From positions 248,001 through 312,000 of the forward strand of contig DAOUMV010000003.1 in NCBI GenBank assembly GCA_034408935.1: DNA of 64,000 nucleotides. The letters are read 5' to 3'. Below the pieces are notes generated by a model. That model was not told the origin of the DNA. It saw only the letters and a list, made by a program, of their open reading frames with translations, and searched no databases. The stretch comes from DAOUMF01 sp034408935. GTDB taxonomy: Bacteria; Chloroflexota; Dehalococcoidia; SM23-28-2; RBG-16-64-32. Below are positions 16,990 through 24,919 of this stretch, piece after piece. The translations under genes were made by a program, and so were the position numbers. Numbering within the stretch: the stretch's first letter is position 1; each line of letters begins with the position of its first letter.

Positions 16990-17460
16990 ATGGTCGTGGA
17001 GCGAGAAACCCTGCGGGAGCGCGTGTTCCACCTGCTCGGCCGCACCCTGTCTCGCCTCGATCCCGGCCGTGTGGAGGCCTGGGTGGAACTGGGGCTGACG
17101 ATGACCCAACTCCGCGTACTCTTCGTCCTGCGGGCTGAGGAGGGCGCCTCCGCCGGGGTCCTGGCCGAACACCTGAGGGTGACGCCGTCCACCCTGACAC
17201 GCATCGTCGACAAGTTGGTCCGCCACAAGCTGGTGCGGCGGGAGACCGATCACGGCGATCGGCGCCTGGTGCGGCACTACCTGAGCGCCACCGGAGCTCG
17301 AACCGTGGAGGAGATGGAGCGCCGCGGGCGCGCCCGCATGGACGAGGTCATGGATCACTTCTCCGCCCGCCAACTGGAGCGGCTCGTACTGGCGCTGGAG
17401 GACCTCACCGCCGTCTTGGACGCCCAGGAGGCGGAAGAGATCTGCCGAGAGGGAGGGTAA
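16990..17460 (+). CDS. MarR-family transcriptional regulator
   Basis: This is a 156-aa winged-helix repressor: dimerisation helices at both ends, recognition region VLAEHLRVTPSTLTRIVDKLV and the wing RRETDHGDRRLVRHYLS, with the DxR motif kept. The ATG has no Shine-Dalgarno and lies nine bases after the -10, so the message may be leaderless. It is followed after one base by a DHA2 exporter, so it probably represses its own operon until an effector binds. Confidence 0.9.
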   Translation: MVVERETLRERVFHLLGRTLSRLDPGRVEAWVELGLTMTQLRVLFVLRAEEGASAGVLAEHLRVTPSTLTRIVDKLVRHKLVRRETDHGDRRLVRHYLSATGARTVEEMERRGRARMDEVMDHFSARQLERLVLALEDLTAVLDAQEAEEICREGG

Positions 17461-17461
17461 G

Positions 17462-19183
17462 GTGGAGGCCGCCATGCCGTCCGGCGCCCAGTCCATCTCC
17501 CTGATGAGCACCCGCACCAAGGTGGTGGTGATGGTGGGCACCCTGCTGGGGCTGTTCACCGCCGCCATGGACCAGACGATCGTGAGCACTTCCCTGCCAC
17601 GCATCGTGGCCAGCCTGGGCGGCCTGGGCCTCTTCCCCTGGGTGTTCACCTCGTTCATGGTGACGTCCACGACCACCGTCCCCATCGTGGGCAAGCTGAC
17701 CGACCTGTTCGGTCGCAAGCCCTTCTACATCGCCGGTGTGGCCATCCTCCTCATCGGCTCCGTGCTGTCGGGCTCATCTCAGAGCATGGAGCAGCTCATC
17801 GCCTTCCGGGCTGTGCAGGGCCTGGGCGCTGGCATGATCATGGGGATCGCCTTCGCCATCATCGGCGATGTGTTCCCCCCTTCCGAGCGGGGCAAGTGGT
17901 CCGGCCTGATGACCGGCGTCTTCGCTTCCGCCAGCGTCATCGGGCCCCTTATCGGCGGCACCCTGACCGACCACGTCAACTGGCGGTGGGTGTTCTACAT
18001 CAACCTGCCGATGGGGTCGATCGCGCTGCTCGTCCTCTTCTTCGGCATGCCGGCGTTGCGGCCCGTTGCCCGCCCTAAGCTCGACTACAGGGGAACCGTC
18101 CTTCTGGTAGCGACCGTAGTGCCGGCGTTGCTGGCCTTCTCCTGGGCGGGCAGCCGCTACGACTGGGCCTCGCCCCAGATCATCGGCATTCTCACCTGGG
18201 CGGCGGTGGCCGTTGCCATGTTCACTTACGCGGAGGTGCATACTGAGGAACCCCTGCTGCCCATGGGGCTGTTCCGTAATCGCATCTTCGCGGTGTCCGC
18301 GGTGGTCACCTTCCTTACCGGCGTCGGCATGTTCGGCTCGTTGTCCTACATCCCCCTGTTCGTGCAGGGCGTGATCGGCACTTCCGCCACCAACTCCGGC
18401 CTGGTCACCATGCCGATGATGATCGCCATGTCCATCTCCAGCGCTATCGCCGGCCAGATCATGTCCCGGGTGGGCCGATACCGTATCTTGGGCGTGATTG
18501 GGCTAACTGTTATGGTGGCGGGCATGTACCTGCTCGCCCAGATGGACGCCAGCGCCACGACCTTCATCGCCAGGCGGAACATGGTGATCCTGGGCATCGG
18601 CCTGGGGATGTCGCTGCCCCTGTTCATGCTGGCGGTGCAGAACGCGGTGGCTCACCGGGTGATGGGCATCGCCACATCGACGATGCAGTTCCTGCGCGCC
18701 GTGGGCGGGACGATGGGCGTGGCGATCATGGGCTCGCTCATCAACAGCACCCTGTCGTCGGAGCTTGTGGCCAACACGCCCCGCCAGGTCAGCGAGAACG
18801 CTCCCCCCACGCTCCTCGATCAGTTGCACAACCCGCAGTTCCTCCTCAGCTCGGAGCAGTTGGGGGCGGTGCGCGACGCCTTCAATCAGTTGGGCCCGAC
18901 GGGCCCGCAGATGTTCGAGGCAACCATCGCCGCCGTTAAGACCTCGCTGGCTACCGCCATATCTGAAGCTTTCTGGGTGGCGATGTTCGTCGTGATGGCT
19001 TCCGTGTTCGTGGGGGTGTTCCTCAAGGAGATCCCCCTCCGCCGCGTCCACGAGTTTGAGGACGAGCCGTCAGACGCCCTCGCGCCGGCGCCGCTCCCTG
19101 CGGCACCCCCCTCGGCTCTGCCTACCGGCAGGCAGGCTCTGCCGCCGGCCGCCGGCGGCAGCGATGGCGGCGACGGCAGCTAG
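17462..19183 (+). CDS. DHA2-family multidrug efflux transporter (14-TM MFS)
   Basis: The 573-aa major facilitator protein has about 14 hydrophobic helices and the motif-A loop GKLTDLFGRKPFYIAG near residue 80. The motif-C-like segment VIGPLIGGTLTDHVNWRW marks a drug:H+ antiporter. Start may be GTG 17462 or ATG 17474; both have a purine-rich site. The C-terminal tail PTGRQALPPAAGGSDGG is partly encoded by a copy of the 20-bp palindrome (19117-19136), so it is an added tail outside the conserved domain. It is co-transcribed with marR. Confidence 0.9.
   Translation: MEAAMPSGAQSISLMSTRTKVVVMVGTLLGLFTAAMDQTIVSTSLPRIVASLGGLGLFPWVFTSFMVTSTTTVPIVGKLTDLFGRKPFYIAGVAILLIGSVLSGSSQSMEQLIAFRAVQGLGAGMIMGIAFAIIGDVFPPSERGKWSGLMTGVFASASVIGPLIGGTLTDHVNWRWVFYINLPMGSIALLVLFFGMPALRPVARPKLDYRGTVLLVATVVPALLAFSWAGSRYDWASPQIIGILTWAAVAVAMFTYAEVHTEEPLLPMGLFRNRIFAVSAVVTFLTGVGMFGSLSYIPLFVQGVIGTSATNSGLVTMPMMIAMSISSAIAGQIMSRVGRYRILGVIGLTVMVAGMYLLAQMDASATTFIARRNMVILGIGLGMSLPLFMLAVQNAVAHRVMGIATSTMQFLRAVGGTMGVAIMGSLINSTLSSELVANTPRQVSENAPPTLLDQLHNPQFLLSSEQLGAVRDAFNQLGPTGPQMFEATIAAVKTSLATAISEAFWVAMFVVMASVFVGVFLKEIPLRRVHEFEDEPSDALAPAPLPAAPPSALPTGRQALPPAAGGSDGGDGS
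19117..19136. repeat. 20-bp palindrome copy 2, inside a coding region
   Basis: The copy reads TCTGCCTACCGGCAGGCAGG, one mismatch from copy 1, and lies in the last 25 codons of the MFS gene, where it encodes PTGRQA. CTC follows it. Confidence 0.75.
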
Positions 19184-19220
19184 AAGGGTGCTGTAAAAGA
19201 AGGCTTGGAAGCCGCGTCCC

Positions 19221-19916
19221 TCAGATCGATGAATTCACGACGGGTGACCACGTACACATACACCAACCATTGGTGCAATCCTCCACGGGCACGGGCCACT
19301 CATTGATGGCCTGCTCAGTTGGATACTTGCGCCCGTTGAATTGGTCACAGTTGGGACAGCACCCGTTGGTCAGTACCTCAAGCTCCCGACAGTGGCCAAC
19401 GTAAGACTGAGCCAGGGCCTTTTCGGCTTCCGCTTTGAGATGTGCGTATGGACGCCCCTCGCCGTAGAGCCAGAGAGCTTGCTCAAAATAGGTCATCGAT
19501 AGTCCGTGCCAGTCTCCAGATTGCATCTGATTGAGGGCCTGCTTGGCAGCTAGTGCCCAGAATACGTCGCCAGGGCCGTAACCGGGCGACTTGGCCAACA
19601 ACTCCTTCTCCGTGCGTTCGAAAGCCGTCTCGTCCATGCCGATGCTGGCAGCGGCACGGATCGCCTTGTTGCGAAGCGCGTCCGCCTTGCGCTCTTTGTT
19701 AAAGGCCGTTGCGTCGCTTTCGGTCAGATATAGCTTGGCCCCGTCGCTACGGCGCGTTCGGACTATGATCTTCTCCCCGCACTCGGGGCATTTGCGGTTC
19801 CGCTGTGGCGGCGGGTCAACGATCACTCCACAGTGGGGACAAGCGGCTACCGTCTCTGGCGCCCTGGCCCCCTTCTCATCCTTTGTCCCAAGAATCCTCT
19901 GTAGGAATCTCATCAT
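19221..19916 (-). CDS. Hypothetical protein with N-terminal zinc ribbon and C-terminal cysteine motif
   Basis: The 231-aa protein has an N-terminal zinc ribbon (CPHCGVIVDPPPQRNRKCPE, with two CxxC pairs), a helical middle and a C-terminal cysteine cluster: NGCCPNCDQFNGRKYP followed by WPVPVEDCTNGWCMCTW. That last block resembles the end of phage Mu F-like/SPP1 gp7 minor head proteins, where CP.C..L.G.......PPHP.CRC is found. No phage gene is nearby. I do not know its role. Confidence 0.65.
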   Translation of the reverse strand: MMRFLQRILGTKDEKGARAPETVAACPHCGVIVDPPPQRNRKCPECGEKIIVRTRRSDGAKLYLTESDATAFNKERKADALRNKAIRAAASIGMDETAFERTEKELLAKSPGYGPGDVFWALAAKQALNQMQSGDWHGLSMTYFEQALWLYGEGRPYAHLKAEAEKALAQSYVGHCRELEVLTNGCCPNCDQFNGRKYPTEQAINEWPVPVEDCTNGWCMCTWSPVVNSSI

Positions 19917-19986
19917 TAACCCTCCTTGCTCCCGCGATTGTCCGCCTGGAGTGGGCGGGTGTCAACGGCCCTAAACGAACGCGGTC

Positions 19987-20003
19987 TGTGACGGGCCGTC
20001 ACA
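19987..20003. promoter_or_regulatory. 17-bp inverted repeat TGTGACGG-G-CCGTCACA
   Basis: Both halves of eight bases match perfectly around one central base. It lies between the divergent zinc-ribbon gene and the modE-like gene. The half-site TGTGA/TCACA is like Crp/Fnr sites, but the spacing is seven instead of six. Confidence 0.45.
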
Positions 20004-20062
20004 AGGTGGTACATGAGTGGGCTCAGGGGGGCCGATTCTAGATACGAGATGGCAGCGGTTGG

Positions 20063-20068
20063 TATAAT
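20063..20068 (+). promoter_or_regulatory. -10 box of the modE-like gene
   Basis: TATAAT lies eight bases before GTG 20077, with no Shine-Dalgarno in between and no clear -35, pointing to a leaderless transcript. Confidence 0.5.
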
Positions 20069-20076
20069 GCGACACC

Positions 20077-20415
20077 GTGGAAGCGCGAGTGAAGCTGTGG
20101 GTGGAAAAGGACGGCTTGATCGTCTTCAGCGACTATCGAGCCGAGCTTCTCGACCACATCGCCAAGACGGGCTCGATCAGCGGCGGCGCGGAGCGGATGG
20201 GGCTGTCGTATCGGCGGGCCTGGGGCAAGATCAGGGAGATCGAGCAAAACCTGGGCATCAAGCTGGTGCAAAGCGAGGCGGGCGGGCCCGGTGGGGGGAG
20301 AACGGTGCTCACCCCGGAAGGCGAGGCCATCCTCGCGCGTTATCGCGCCTTCAGGTCAGCGGCGCAGGCCGACGTAGCCCGCGACTTCGCCAAGGCGTTC
20401 GACAAACAGGTGTAG
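20077..20415 (+). CDS. ModE-type HTH regulator (N-terminal domain only)
   Basis: The 112-aa protein is a LysR-like winged helix of the ModE N-terminal family: LLDHIAKTGSISGGAERMGL and SYRRAWGKIREIEQNLG form the HTH, followed by GGRTVLTPEGEAIL. The C-terminal molybdate-binding (Mop/TOBE) domains of E. coli ModE are missing, so metal sensing must be done elsewhere or by another subunit; the TupC protein here does carry such a domain. Two palindromes downstream, in front of tupA, are its likely targets. Confidence 0.85.
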   Translation: MEARVKLWVEKDGLIVFSDYRAELLDHIAKTGSISGGAERMGLSYRRAWGKIREIEQNLGIKLVQSEAGGPGGGRTVLTPEGEAILARYRAFRSAAQADVARDFAKAFDKQV

Positions 20416-20428
20416 TTTTTGTGCGGGC

Positions 20429-20450
20429 GTTATGCTAGAGTCAGCATAAC
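20429..20450. promoter_or_regulatory. ModE-like operator 1 upstream of tupA
   Basis: A 22-bp inverted repeat with half-sites GTTATGCT and AGCATAAC around six bases. The outer GTTAT/ATAAC bases match the style of the E. coli ModE box. TATGCT may also serve as a -10. Confidence 0.65.
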
Positions 20451-20467
20451 ATCCAGCAGGAGGGTAG

Positions 20468-20554
20468 ATGTCGGGACACATCGATGAGGCGTTCGCTGAG
20501 GAAGGCTGGCTTTTTTTGCGGATGGGATATGCTGACGTCAGCATATCCCTATAG
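20468..20554 (+). CDS. 28-aa small ORF between the two tup operators
   Basis: The reading frame ATG 20468 to TAG 20554 encodes a 28-residue peptide starting MSGHIDEAFAEEG and ending YADVSISL. It has the strong site AGGAGGG five bases before the ATG. Its last third is the second operator palindrome. It may be a leader peptide for tupA translation or simply an artefact of a purine-rich leader; no homologue is known to me. Confidence 0.4.
   Translation: MSGHIDEAFAEEGWLFLRMGYADVSISL
20526..20547. promoter_or_regulatory. Perfect 22-bp palindromic operator 2 upstream of tupA
   Basis: A perfect palindrome with half GATATGCTGAC. It shares TATGCT...AGCATA with operator 1, centred exactly 97 bp away, and ends 28 bp before the tupA start. 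A dimeric regulator, most likely the ModE-like protein, could bind both. Confidence 0.7.
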
Positions 20555-20575
20555 CTCGAAAGGAGGTACAACGCT

Positions 20576-21487
20576 GTGAGACGGTGGGTATGGATAGGGG
20601 TCCTGGCAATGCTGCTCGGCCTCGCCGCGGCGGCCTGCGGCGACGACGAAGAGGCGACCCCGGAGACGCCGCAGGGCGAGGCGACCGCCACGGAGACCAC
20701 AGAGGAGCGAGGCCCAGAGGACATCATCCTGGCCACGACAACCAGCACGCAGGACAGCGGGCTGCTCGACGTGTTGGTGCCGGAGTTCGAGAGCGAGAGC
20801 GACTACAACGTGAAGGTCATAGCTGTGGGCACGGGCGAGGCTCTGGCGATGGGCGAGCGCGGCGACGCGGATGTCCTCCTTGTCCACGCTCCCAGCAGCG
20901 AGAAGCCGCTTGTCGAGAGCGGCGTGGCGATCAACCGCAGGCTGGTGATGCACAACGATTTCATTATCGTGGGGCCGGAGAGCGATCCGGCGGGCATCCA
21001 GGGCATGACCTCGGCCGTTGACGCGATGTCGGCCATCTACGATGCAGGAGCGACGTTCATCAGCCGCGGCGACGACTCGGGGACGAACAAGAAGGAGTTG
21101 TCGCTCTGGGAGGAGGCGGGACTGGATCCGGAGGGGCAATCCTGGTACGAGCAGAGCGGCCAGGGTATGGGGGCGACGTTGCAGATCGCGAACCAGAAGG
21201 ATGCCTACACGCTGTCGGACCGCGGCACATACCTTTCTCAGAGCGAGAACCTGGACCTCGTCGTGCTGGTCGAGGGCGACCCCCTGCTTCTCAACGTCTA
21301 CTCGGTGATGGAGGTGAACCCGGAGCGATTCGACCTCGTCAACGGGCCGGGCGGCAAGGCCTTTGCGGACTTCATGGTGTCGGACAAGGCGCAGGAGATC
21401 ATCCGCGACTTCGGCGTGGAGGAGTTCGACCAGCCTCTGTTCATCCCCGACGCAGACAAGACGTATGAGGATCTGGGGCTGGAATAG
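20576..21487 (+). CDS. tupA: Tungstate/molybdate ABC transporter substrate-binding lipoprotein TupA
   Basis: The 303-aa lipoprotein (lipobox LAAAAC, C21) binds the oxyanion outside the membrane. The TupA hallmark TTTSTQDSGLLD starts the mature domain, and RGDDSGTNKKE and GQGMGATLQIANQKDAYTL line the binding site. The TTTS start separates TupA/WtpA-like tungstate binders from ModA. GTG start after AAAGGAGG. First gene of the tupABC operon. Confidence 0.9.
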   Translation: MRRWVWIGVLAMLLGLAAAACGDDEEATPETPQGEATATETTEERGPEDIILATTTSTQDSGLLDVLVPEFESESDYNVKVIAVGTGEALAMGERGDADVLLVHAPSSEKPLVESGVAINRRLVMHNDFIIVGPESDPAGIQGMTSAVDAMSAIYDAGATFISRGDDSGTNKKELSLWEEAGLDPEGQSWYEQSGQGMGATLQIANQKDAYTLSDRGTYLSQSENLDLVVLVEGDPLLLNVYSVMEVNPERFDLVNGPGGKAFADFMVSDKAQEIIRDFGVEEFDQPLFIPDADKTYEDLGLE

Positions 21488-21508
21488 TATAAGCGGAGGT
21501 GATGGGCC

Positions 21509-22207
21509 GTGGACCTGATCTGGGATGGACTGACGGATGCTGTCCGCATCTTGCTGAATGGTGAACACTCCGTCTGGGAGATCGCCCTCCGGTCTCTCAT
21601 CGTGTCGGGATCGGCCACGGCCATCAGCCTCCTCATCGGAGTGACGGTAGGGTCGCTGCTGGCCTTCAATCGGTTCCCGGGCCGTAGCCTGGCCTTCAGC
21701 CTGGTGAATACGGGCATGGGCCTGCCACCGGTGGCGGTCGGGCTTTTCGTCGCCATCATGCTATGGCGCAGCGGGCCCCTCGGTCATCTGCGGTTGATCT
21801 ACAGCCCGACGGCGATGATCGTAGCCCAGACGATCATCGCTGCGCCCATCGTCACCGGCTTTGCCGCGGCGGCCCTCCGCAGTCTGCATCCGCAGCTACG
21901 ATCTCAGATCTATGCCCTGGGGGCCTCGCGGCTGCAGATGCTGTGGCTGGTGCTGTGGGAAGCGAAGCTGCCGCTCCTGGCGGCGGTCATGGCCGGCTTC
22001 GGCGGCGCCATCTCCGAGATCGGCGCCTCGATCATGGTCGGTGGCAATCTGGCAGGTGAGACGCGGGTCTTGACCACCGCCGTGGTCCTGGAGACGAGCA
22101 AGGGCAACTTCGCGCCCGCCATCGCCCTCTCCGTCATCCTCCTCGCGCTCATCTTCATCGTGAACCTGATCCTCACGACCGTGCAGCAGCAGGAGCAGCG
22201 TTCGTGA
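21509..22207 (+). CDS. tupB: Tungstate ABC transporter permease TupB
   Basis: The 232-aa inner-membrane permease has five or six helices and the ABC-permease EAA loop region (ALGASRLQMLWLVLWEAKLP), followed by GFGGAISEIGASIMVGGN, a strongly conserved TupB block. The GTG start follows a GGAGGTGATGGG site. Its end overlaps tupC by GTGA. Confidence 0.92.
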   Translation: MDLIWDGLTDAVRILLNGEHSVWEIALRSLIVSGSATAISLLIGVTVGSLLAFNRFPGRSLAFSLVNTGMGLPPVAVGLFVAIMLWRSGPLGHLRLIYSPTAMIVAQTIIAAPIVTGFAAAALRSLHPQLRSQIYALGASRLQMLWLVLWEAKLPLLAAVMAGFGGAISEIGASIMVGGNLAGETRVLTTAVVLETSKGNFAPAIALSVILLALIFIVNLILTTVQQQEQRS

Positions 22208-23295
22208 CCCGCCCCAAGCTCTCACTGCGAGGCGTCCGCGTGCGCCGCGGCCGGAGCGAGATCGTCAACGTGCCTCACCTGGATGTCGCGGAAGGAGAGG
22301 TGTTCGTCATCATCGGTCCTAACGGCGCGGGCAAGAGCGTCCTCCTCGAGACGCTTGCCCTCCTACAACGGCCCACCGAGGGCCGCGTACTCTTCGAGGG
22401 CGAACCGGTCGCGAGGCGCGGGTTGGCCCTTCGGCGCCGCATGGCGGTAGTGTTTCAGGACCCACTGCTTCTCCGGGGCTCGGTGGCGCAGAACGTCACT
22501 TTGGGCATGAGGCTGCGTGGGGTGCCGCGCCGGGTGCGCCGCGAGAGGGCCGCGTTCTGGATGCAGCGGTTCGGCATCGCCCACCTGGCGAACCGCTCCG
22601 CCTCCACCCTCTCCGGCGGCGAGGCGCAGCGGGCCGGGCTCGCCCGAGCTTTCGTTCTGGAGCCGGAGGTGCTGCTCCTCGATGAGCCGTTCAGCGCCCT
22701 CGACGCGCCCACACGTCAGGAGATCCTCGATGATCTGTCGGCGGCGCTGGCGGAGACGGGCGTGACGACCGTCTTCGTCACGCACGATCGGGACGAGGCG
22801 ATGCGCCTGGGTGGGCGGATGGCCGTGCTGATGAACGGCGAGATCCGTCAGGTGGCCCCCACGATGGACGTCTTCGCCTCACCGGTCGACAGGGAGGTTG
22901 CTGCCTTCGTCGGCGTGGAGACCATAGTGCCGGGGCGGGTGGAGGAGCTCAATGATGGCCTCGCCGCCGTGGACGTGGCCGGCCGGCGCCTGGAGATCGC
23001 CTCCATGATCGAGGCCGGGCGCGACGTGTTCGTGTGTCTGCGTCCCGAGGATGTCGTCCTTACTCCCGCCGACGGCCCTCCCGGCCCGAGCAGCGCTCGC
23101 AACCACCTGCCCGCTGTCGTGGAGCGCACGGTCAACGTCGGATTTCAGGTGCGGGTGGAGCTGGACGCCGGTTTCCCCCTGGTCGTACTCATCACGAGGC
23201 AGTCTCTGGAGGAGCTATCGCTGGGACCGGGCAGCCGCGTGGCCGCCTCCTTCAAGGCCACGGCCGCCCACCTCATCCTTCGGCACGGCCGCTGA
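22204..23295 (+). CDS. tupC: Tungstate ABC transporter ATPase TupC with C-terminal Mop/TOBE domain
   Basis: The 363-aa ATPase energises uptake. Walker A is GPNGAGKS at residues 38-45, the signature is LSGGEAQR and Walker B is VLLLDEPFSALD. The last 100 residues form a TOBE/Mop-like domain (NHLPAVVERTVNVGFQVRVEL), which can bind the oxyanion and inhibit transport. That domain may replace the sensor missing from the short ModE-like regulator. GTG start coupled to tupB. Confidence 0.9.
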   Translation: MTRPKLSLRGVRVRRGRSEIVNVPHLDVAEGEVFVIIGPNGAGKSVLLETLALLQRPTEGRVLFEGEPVARRGLALRRRMAVVFQDPLLLRGSVAQNVTLGMRLRGVPRRVRRERAAFWMQRFGIAHLANRSASTLSGGEAQRAGLARAFVLEPEVLLLDEPFSALDAPTRQEILDDLSAALAETGVTTVFVTHDRDEAMRLGGRMAVLMNGEIRQVAPTMDVFASPVDREVAAFVGVETIVPGRVEELNDGLAAVDVAGRRLEIASMIEAGRDVFVCLRPEDVVLTPADGPPGPSSARNHLPAVVERTVNVGFQVRVELDAGFPLVVLITRQSLEELSLGPGSRVAASFKATAAHLILRHGR

Positions 23296-23309
23296 GCGAG
23301 GGGCTGGGG

Positions 23310-24041
23310 TCAATCGCTGCCGAGCCGCTCCAAGAGGGGGATGCTGTTGCTTATGATCCCGTCGACGCCGAGGGCAAGCAGCCTCCTGGCCTCGGCAGAG
23401 TCGTCCACGGTCCAGCAGAAGACCAGAAGCCCCTTCTCCTTCAGGGTGCGCATGATGTCATCGTCTAGGAACTCGCGGGCCATACACACCCCGCGCAGGC
23501 CGTTGTCGGCCTCCTGACGTTGCAGGAAGGCCTCCCAGTGAAGCCGTTTCTCGATGGAGTAGCGCACGTCCAGGTGAGGCGCGACCTCGCGCACCCGGTC
23601 CAGCACCTCCGTCCCACCACAGACGATGATCTCGCCTGTGGGGGGCTGGGCGTCGGCCAGGTCGCGGGCCAGCGTCCGGGCGTAGGCCCGCGCTCCCTCC
23701 CCGTGGTAGTCTCCCTTGGCGTCGAGGAGCAGTCCGCACCTCCCCCGCGCTCTCTCCAGCAGCTCCGTAAGGGTAAGGGGGTTGATGTCCAGGCGCACGT
23801 AGTACCCGAGAAGCAGCGGCAGGGCCCAGGGGCCGATGCTGTCCACGCCACGCGGTCTGCGGTCGGCCACGATGGGCAGGCAGCCGAGGCGCCGCTCGTG
23901 CCTGACCCATATCTTCCCGGCGCGGTACCAGATGTCGGCTTCCATGAAGTCGATGTTGGCGTTTGCAGCCGCCTCGATCTTGTCGCGCCGGTTGCCGTAG
24001 GCGTGGGCGATGCGTATGGGGCATCCGCCGTCGCGGTTCAT
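23310..24041 (-). CDS. Glycerophosphodiester phosphodiesterase-like protein
   Basis: The 243-aa TIM-barrel protein has a GDPD layout: RIAHAYGNRRDKIEAA at the start, MEADIWYRAGKIWVRHER (the E/D metal pair), LLLDAKGDY, and FCWTVDDSAEARRLLALGVDGIISN at the end. The usual HRG of the first strand is HAY here, so the catalytic first histidine is kept but the loop is altered. Start ATG 24041 overlaps the upstream SDR gene by ATGA. It probably cleaves a glycerophosphodiester or a phospholipid head group. Confidence 0.82.
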   Translation of the reverse strand: MNRDGGCPIRIAHAYGNRRDKIEAAANANIDFMEADIWYRAGKIWVRHERRLGCLPIVADRRPRGVDSIGPWALPLLLGYYVRLDINPLTLTELLERARGRCGLLLDAKGDYHGEGARAYARTLARDLADAQPPTGEIIVCGGTEVLDRVREVAPHLDVRYSIEKRLHWEAFLQRQEADNGLRGVCMAREFLDDDIMRTLKEKGLLVFCWTVDDSAEARRLLALGVDGIISNSIPLLERLGSD

Positions 24042-24919
24042 TTGCGTCTGATGTAGTCCAGGGTGTCGGCCAGCCGCCGGGGCTGGACGCCGAAGGTCTT
24101 CGTCACCGCGTCCGTCCCCGTCACGTTGTCCAGAGCCAGCATCTTGAGCTGTTCTCTGGTCACGGGTGGCTTGGGAAGCAGCCACTCCATCACCTGGGCT
24201 ACGGGGCGCATTACCGCCAGGGGCACGTGCAGCTTGACACGCGACTTGCCCAGAGCCTCCTTCACGATGTCCAGCATCTCGTCATAGCTCAGGTGCTCCG
24301 GGCCGCCGACCTCCAGCACTTCTCCGTTGTGAACGCCCTCATCGAGACAGGCGACGATGCACGTCGCCAGGTCCTCGACCCATATCGGCTGGAACCTGGT
24401 CTTACCGTCGCCTGCGACCGGCAGCACCGGATTATAGCGCACCAGGCCCGCCAAGGCGTTGATGAACTCGTCGCCCTCGCCGAAGACGATGGACGGCCGC
24501 AGGATGGTGTGGTTCAGGCCGCTGCGCGCGACGGCCCGCTCCGCCTGCCACTTGGCTTGCAGGTAAGGGTACGTGGGATTGTCCTGGGCCCCAATGGCGC
24601 TCACGTGCACGAACTTCTTCACGCCGGCCACCTTTGCCGCCTCCACGACCCGCTCGGTGCCCTGCCAGATCACAGCCTGGAACGCCTGGTCGCCCGTTTC
24701 TCGGATGATCGCCACTAGGTGGACGACCTTCTCCGCCCCGGCCATCGCTTCCGCCAGCCCTTCCCCGCTGGCGACGTTGCCCTGCGCCACCTCCACGCCC
24801 GCCGGTAGTTCGGCGCGGCGCTGACCGCGGGCCAGCACCCGCACCTTGTGGCCGCCGTCCACCAGGCGGGCGACGACTCGCCGCCCTATGAAGCCGCTAC
24901 CACCGGTTACGAGGATCAT
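24038..24919 (-). CDS. NAD(P)-binding SDR, complex I NDUFA9-like family
   Basis: An atypical short-chain dehydrogenase of 293 aa with the glycine motif ILVTGGSGFIGRRVV, VHLVAIIRE, and YLQAKWQAERAV holding the Tyr/Lys pair region. It belongs with the NDUFA9/YfcH-like proteins that bind NADPH tightly and act in respiratory complex or quinone metabolism. I start at ATG 24919 because AAGGGG lies well placed before it; ATG 24952 is possible but has its site too close. Confidence 0.85.
   Translation of the reverse strand: MILVTGGSGFIGRRVVARLVDGGHKVRVLARGQRRAELPAGVEVAQGNVASGEGLAEAMAGAEKVVHLVAIIRETGDQAFQAVIWQGTERVVEAAKVAGVKKFVHVSAIGAQDNPTYPYLQAKWQAERAVARSGLNHTILRPSIVFGEGDEFINALAGLVRYNPVLPVAGDGKTRFQPIWVEDLATCIVACLDEGVHNGEVLEVGGPEHLSYDEMLDIVKEALGKSRVKLHVPLAVMRPVAQVMEWLLPKPPVTREQLKMLALDNVTGTDAVTKTFGVQPRRLADTLDYIRRK

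Noticed and set aside
16879..17718. Long minus-strand frame of 279 codons over marR and the MFS start
   Set aside because: It is antisense to two clear genes, and its translation lacks any family motif.
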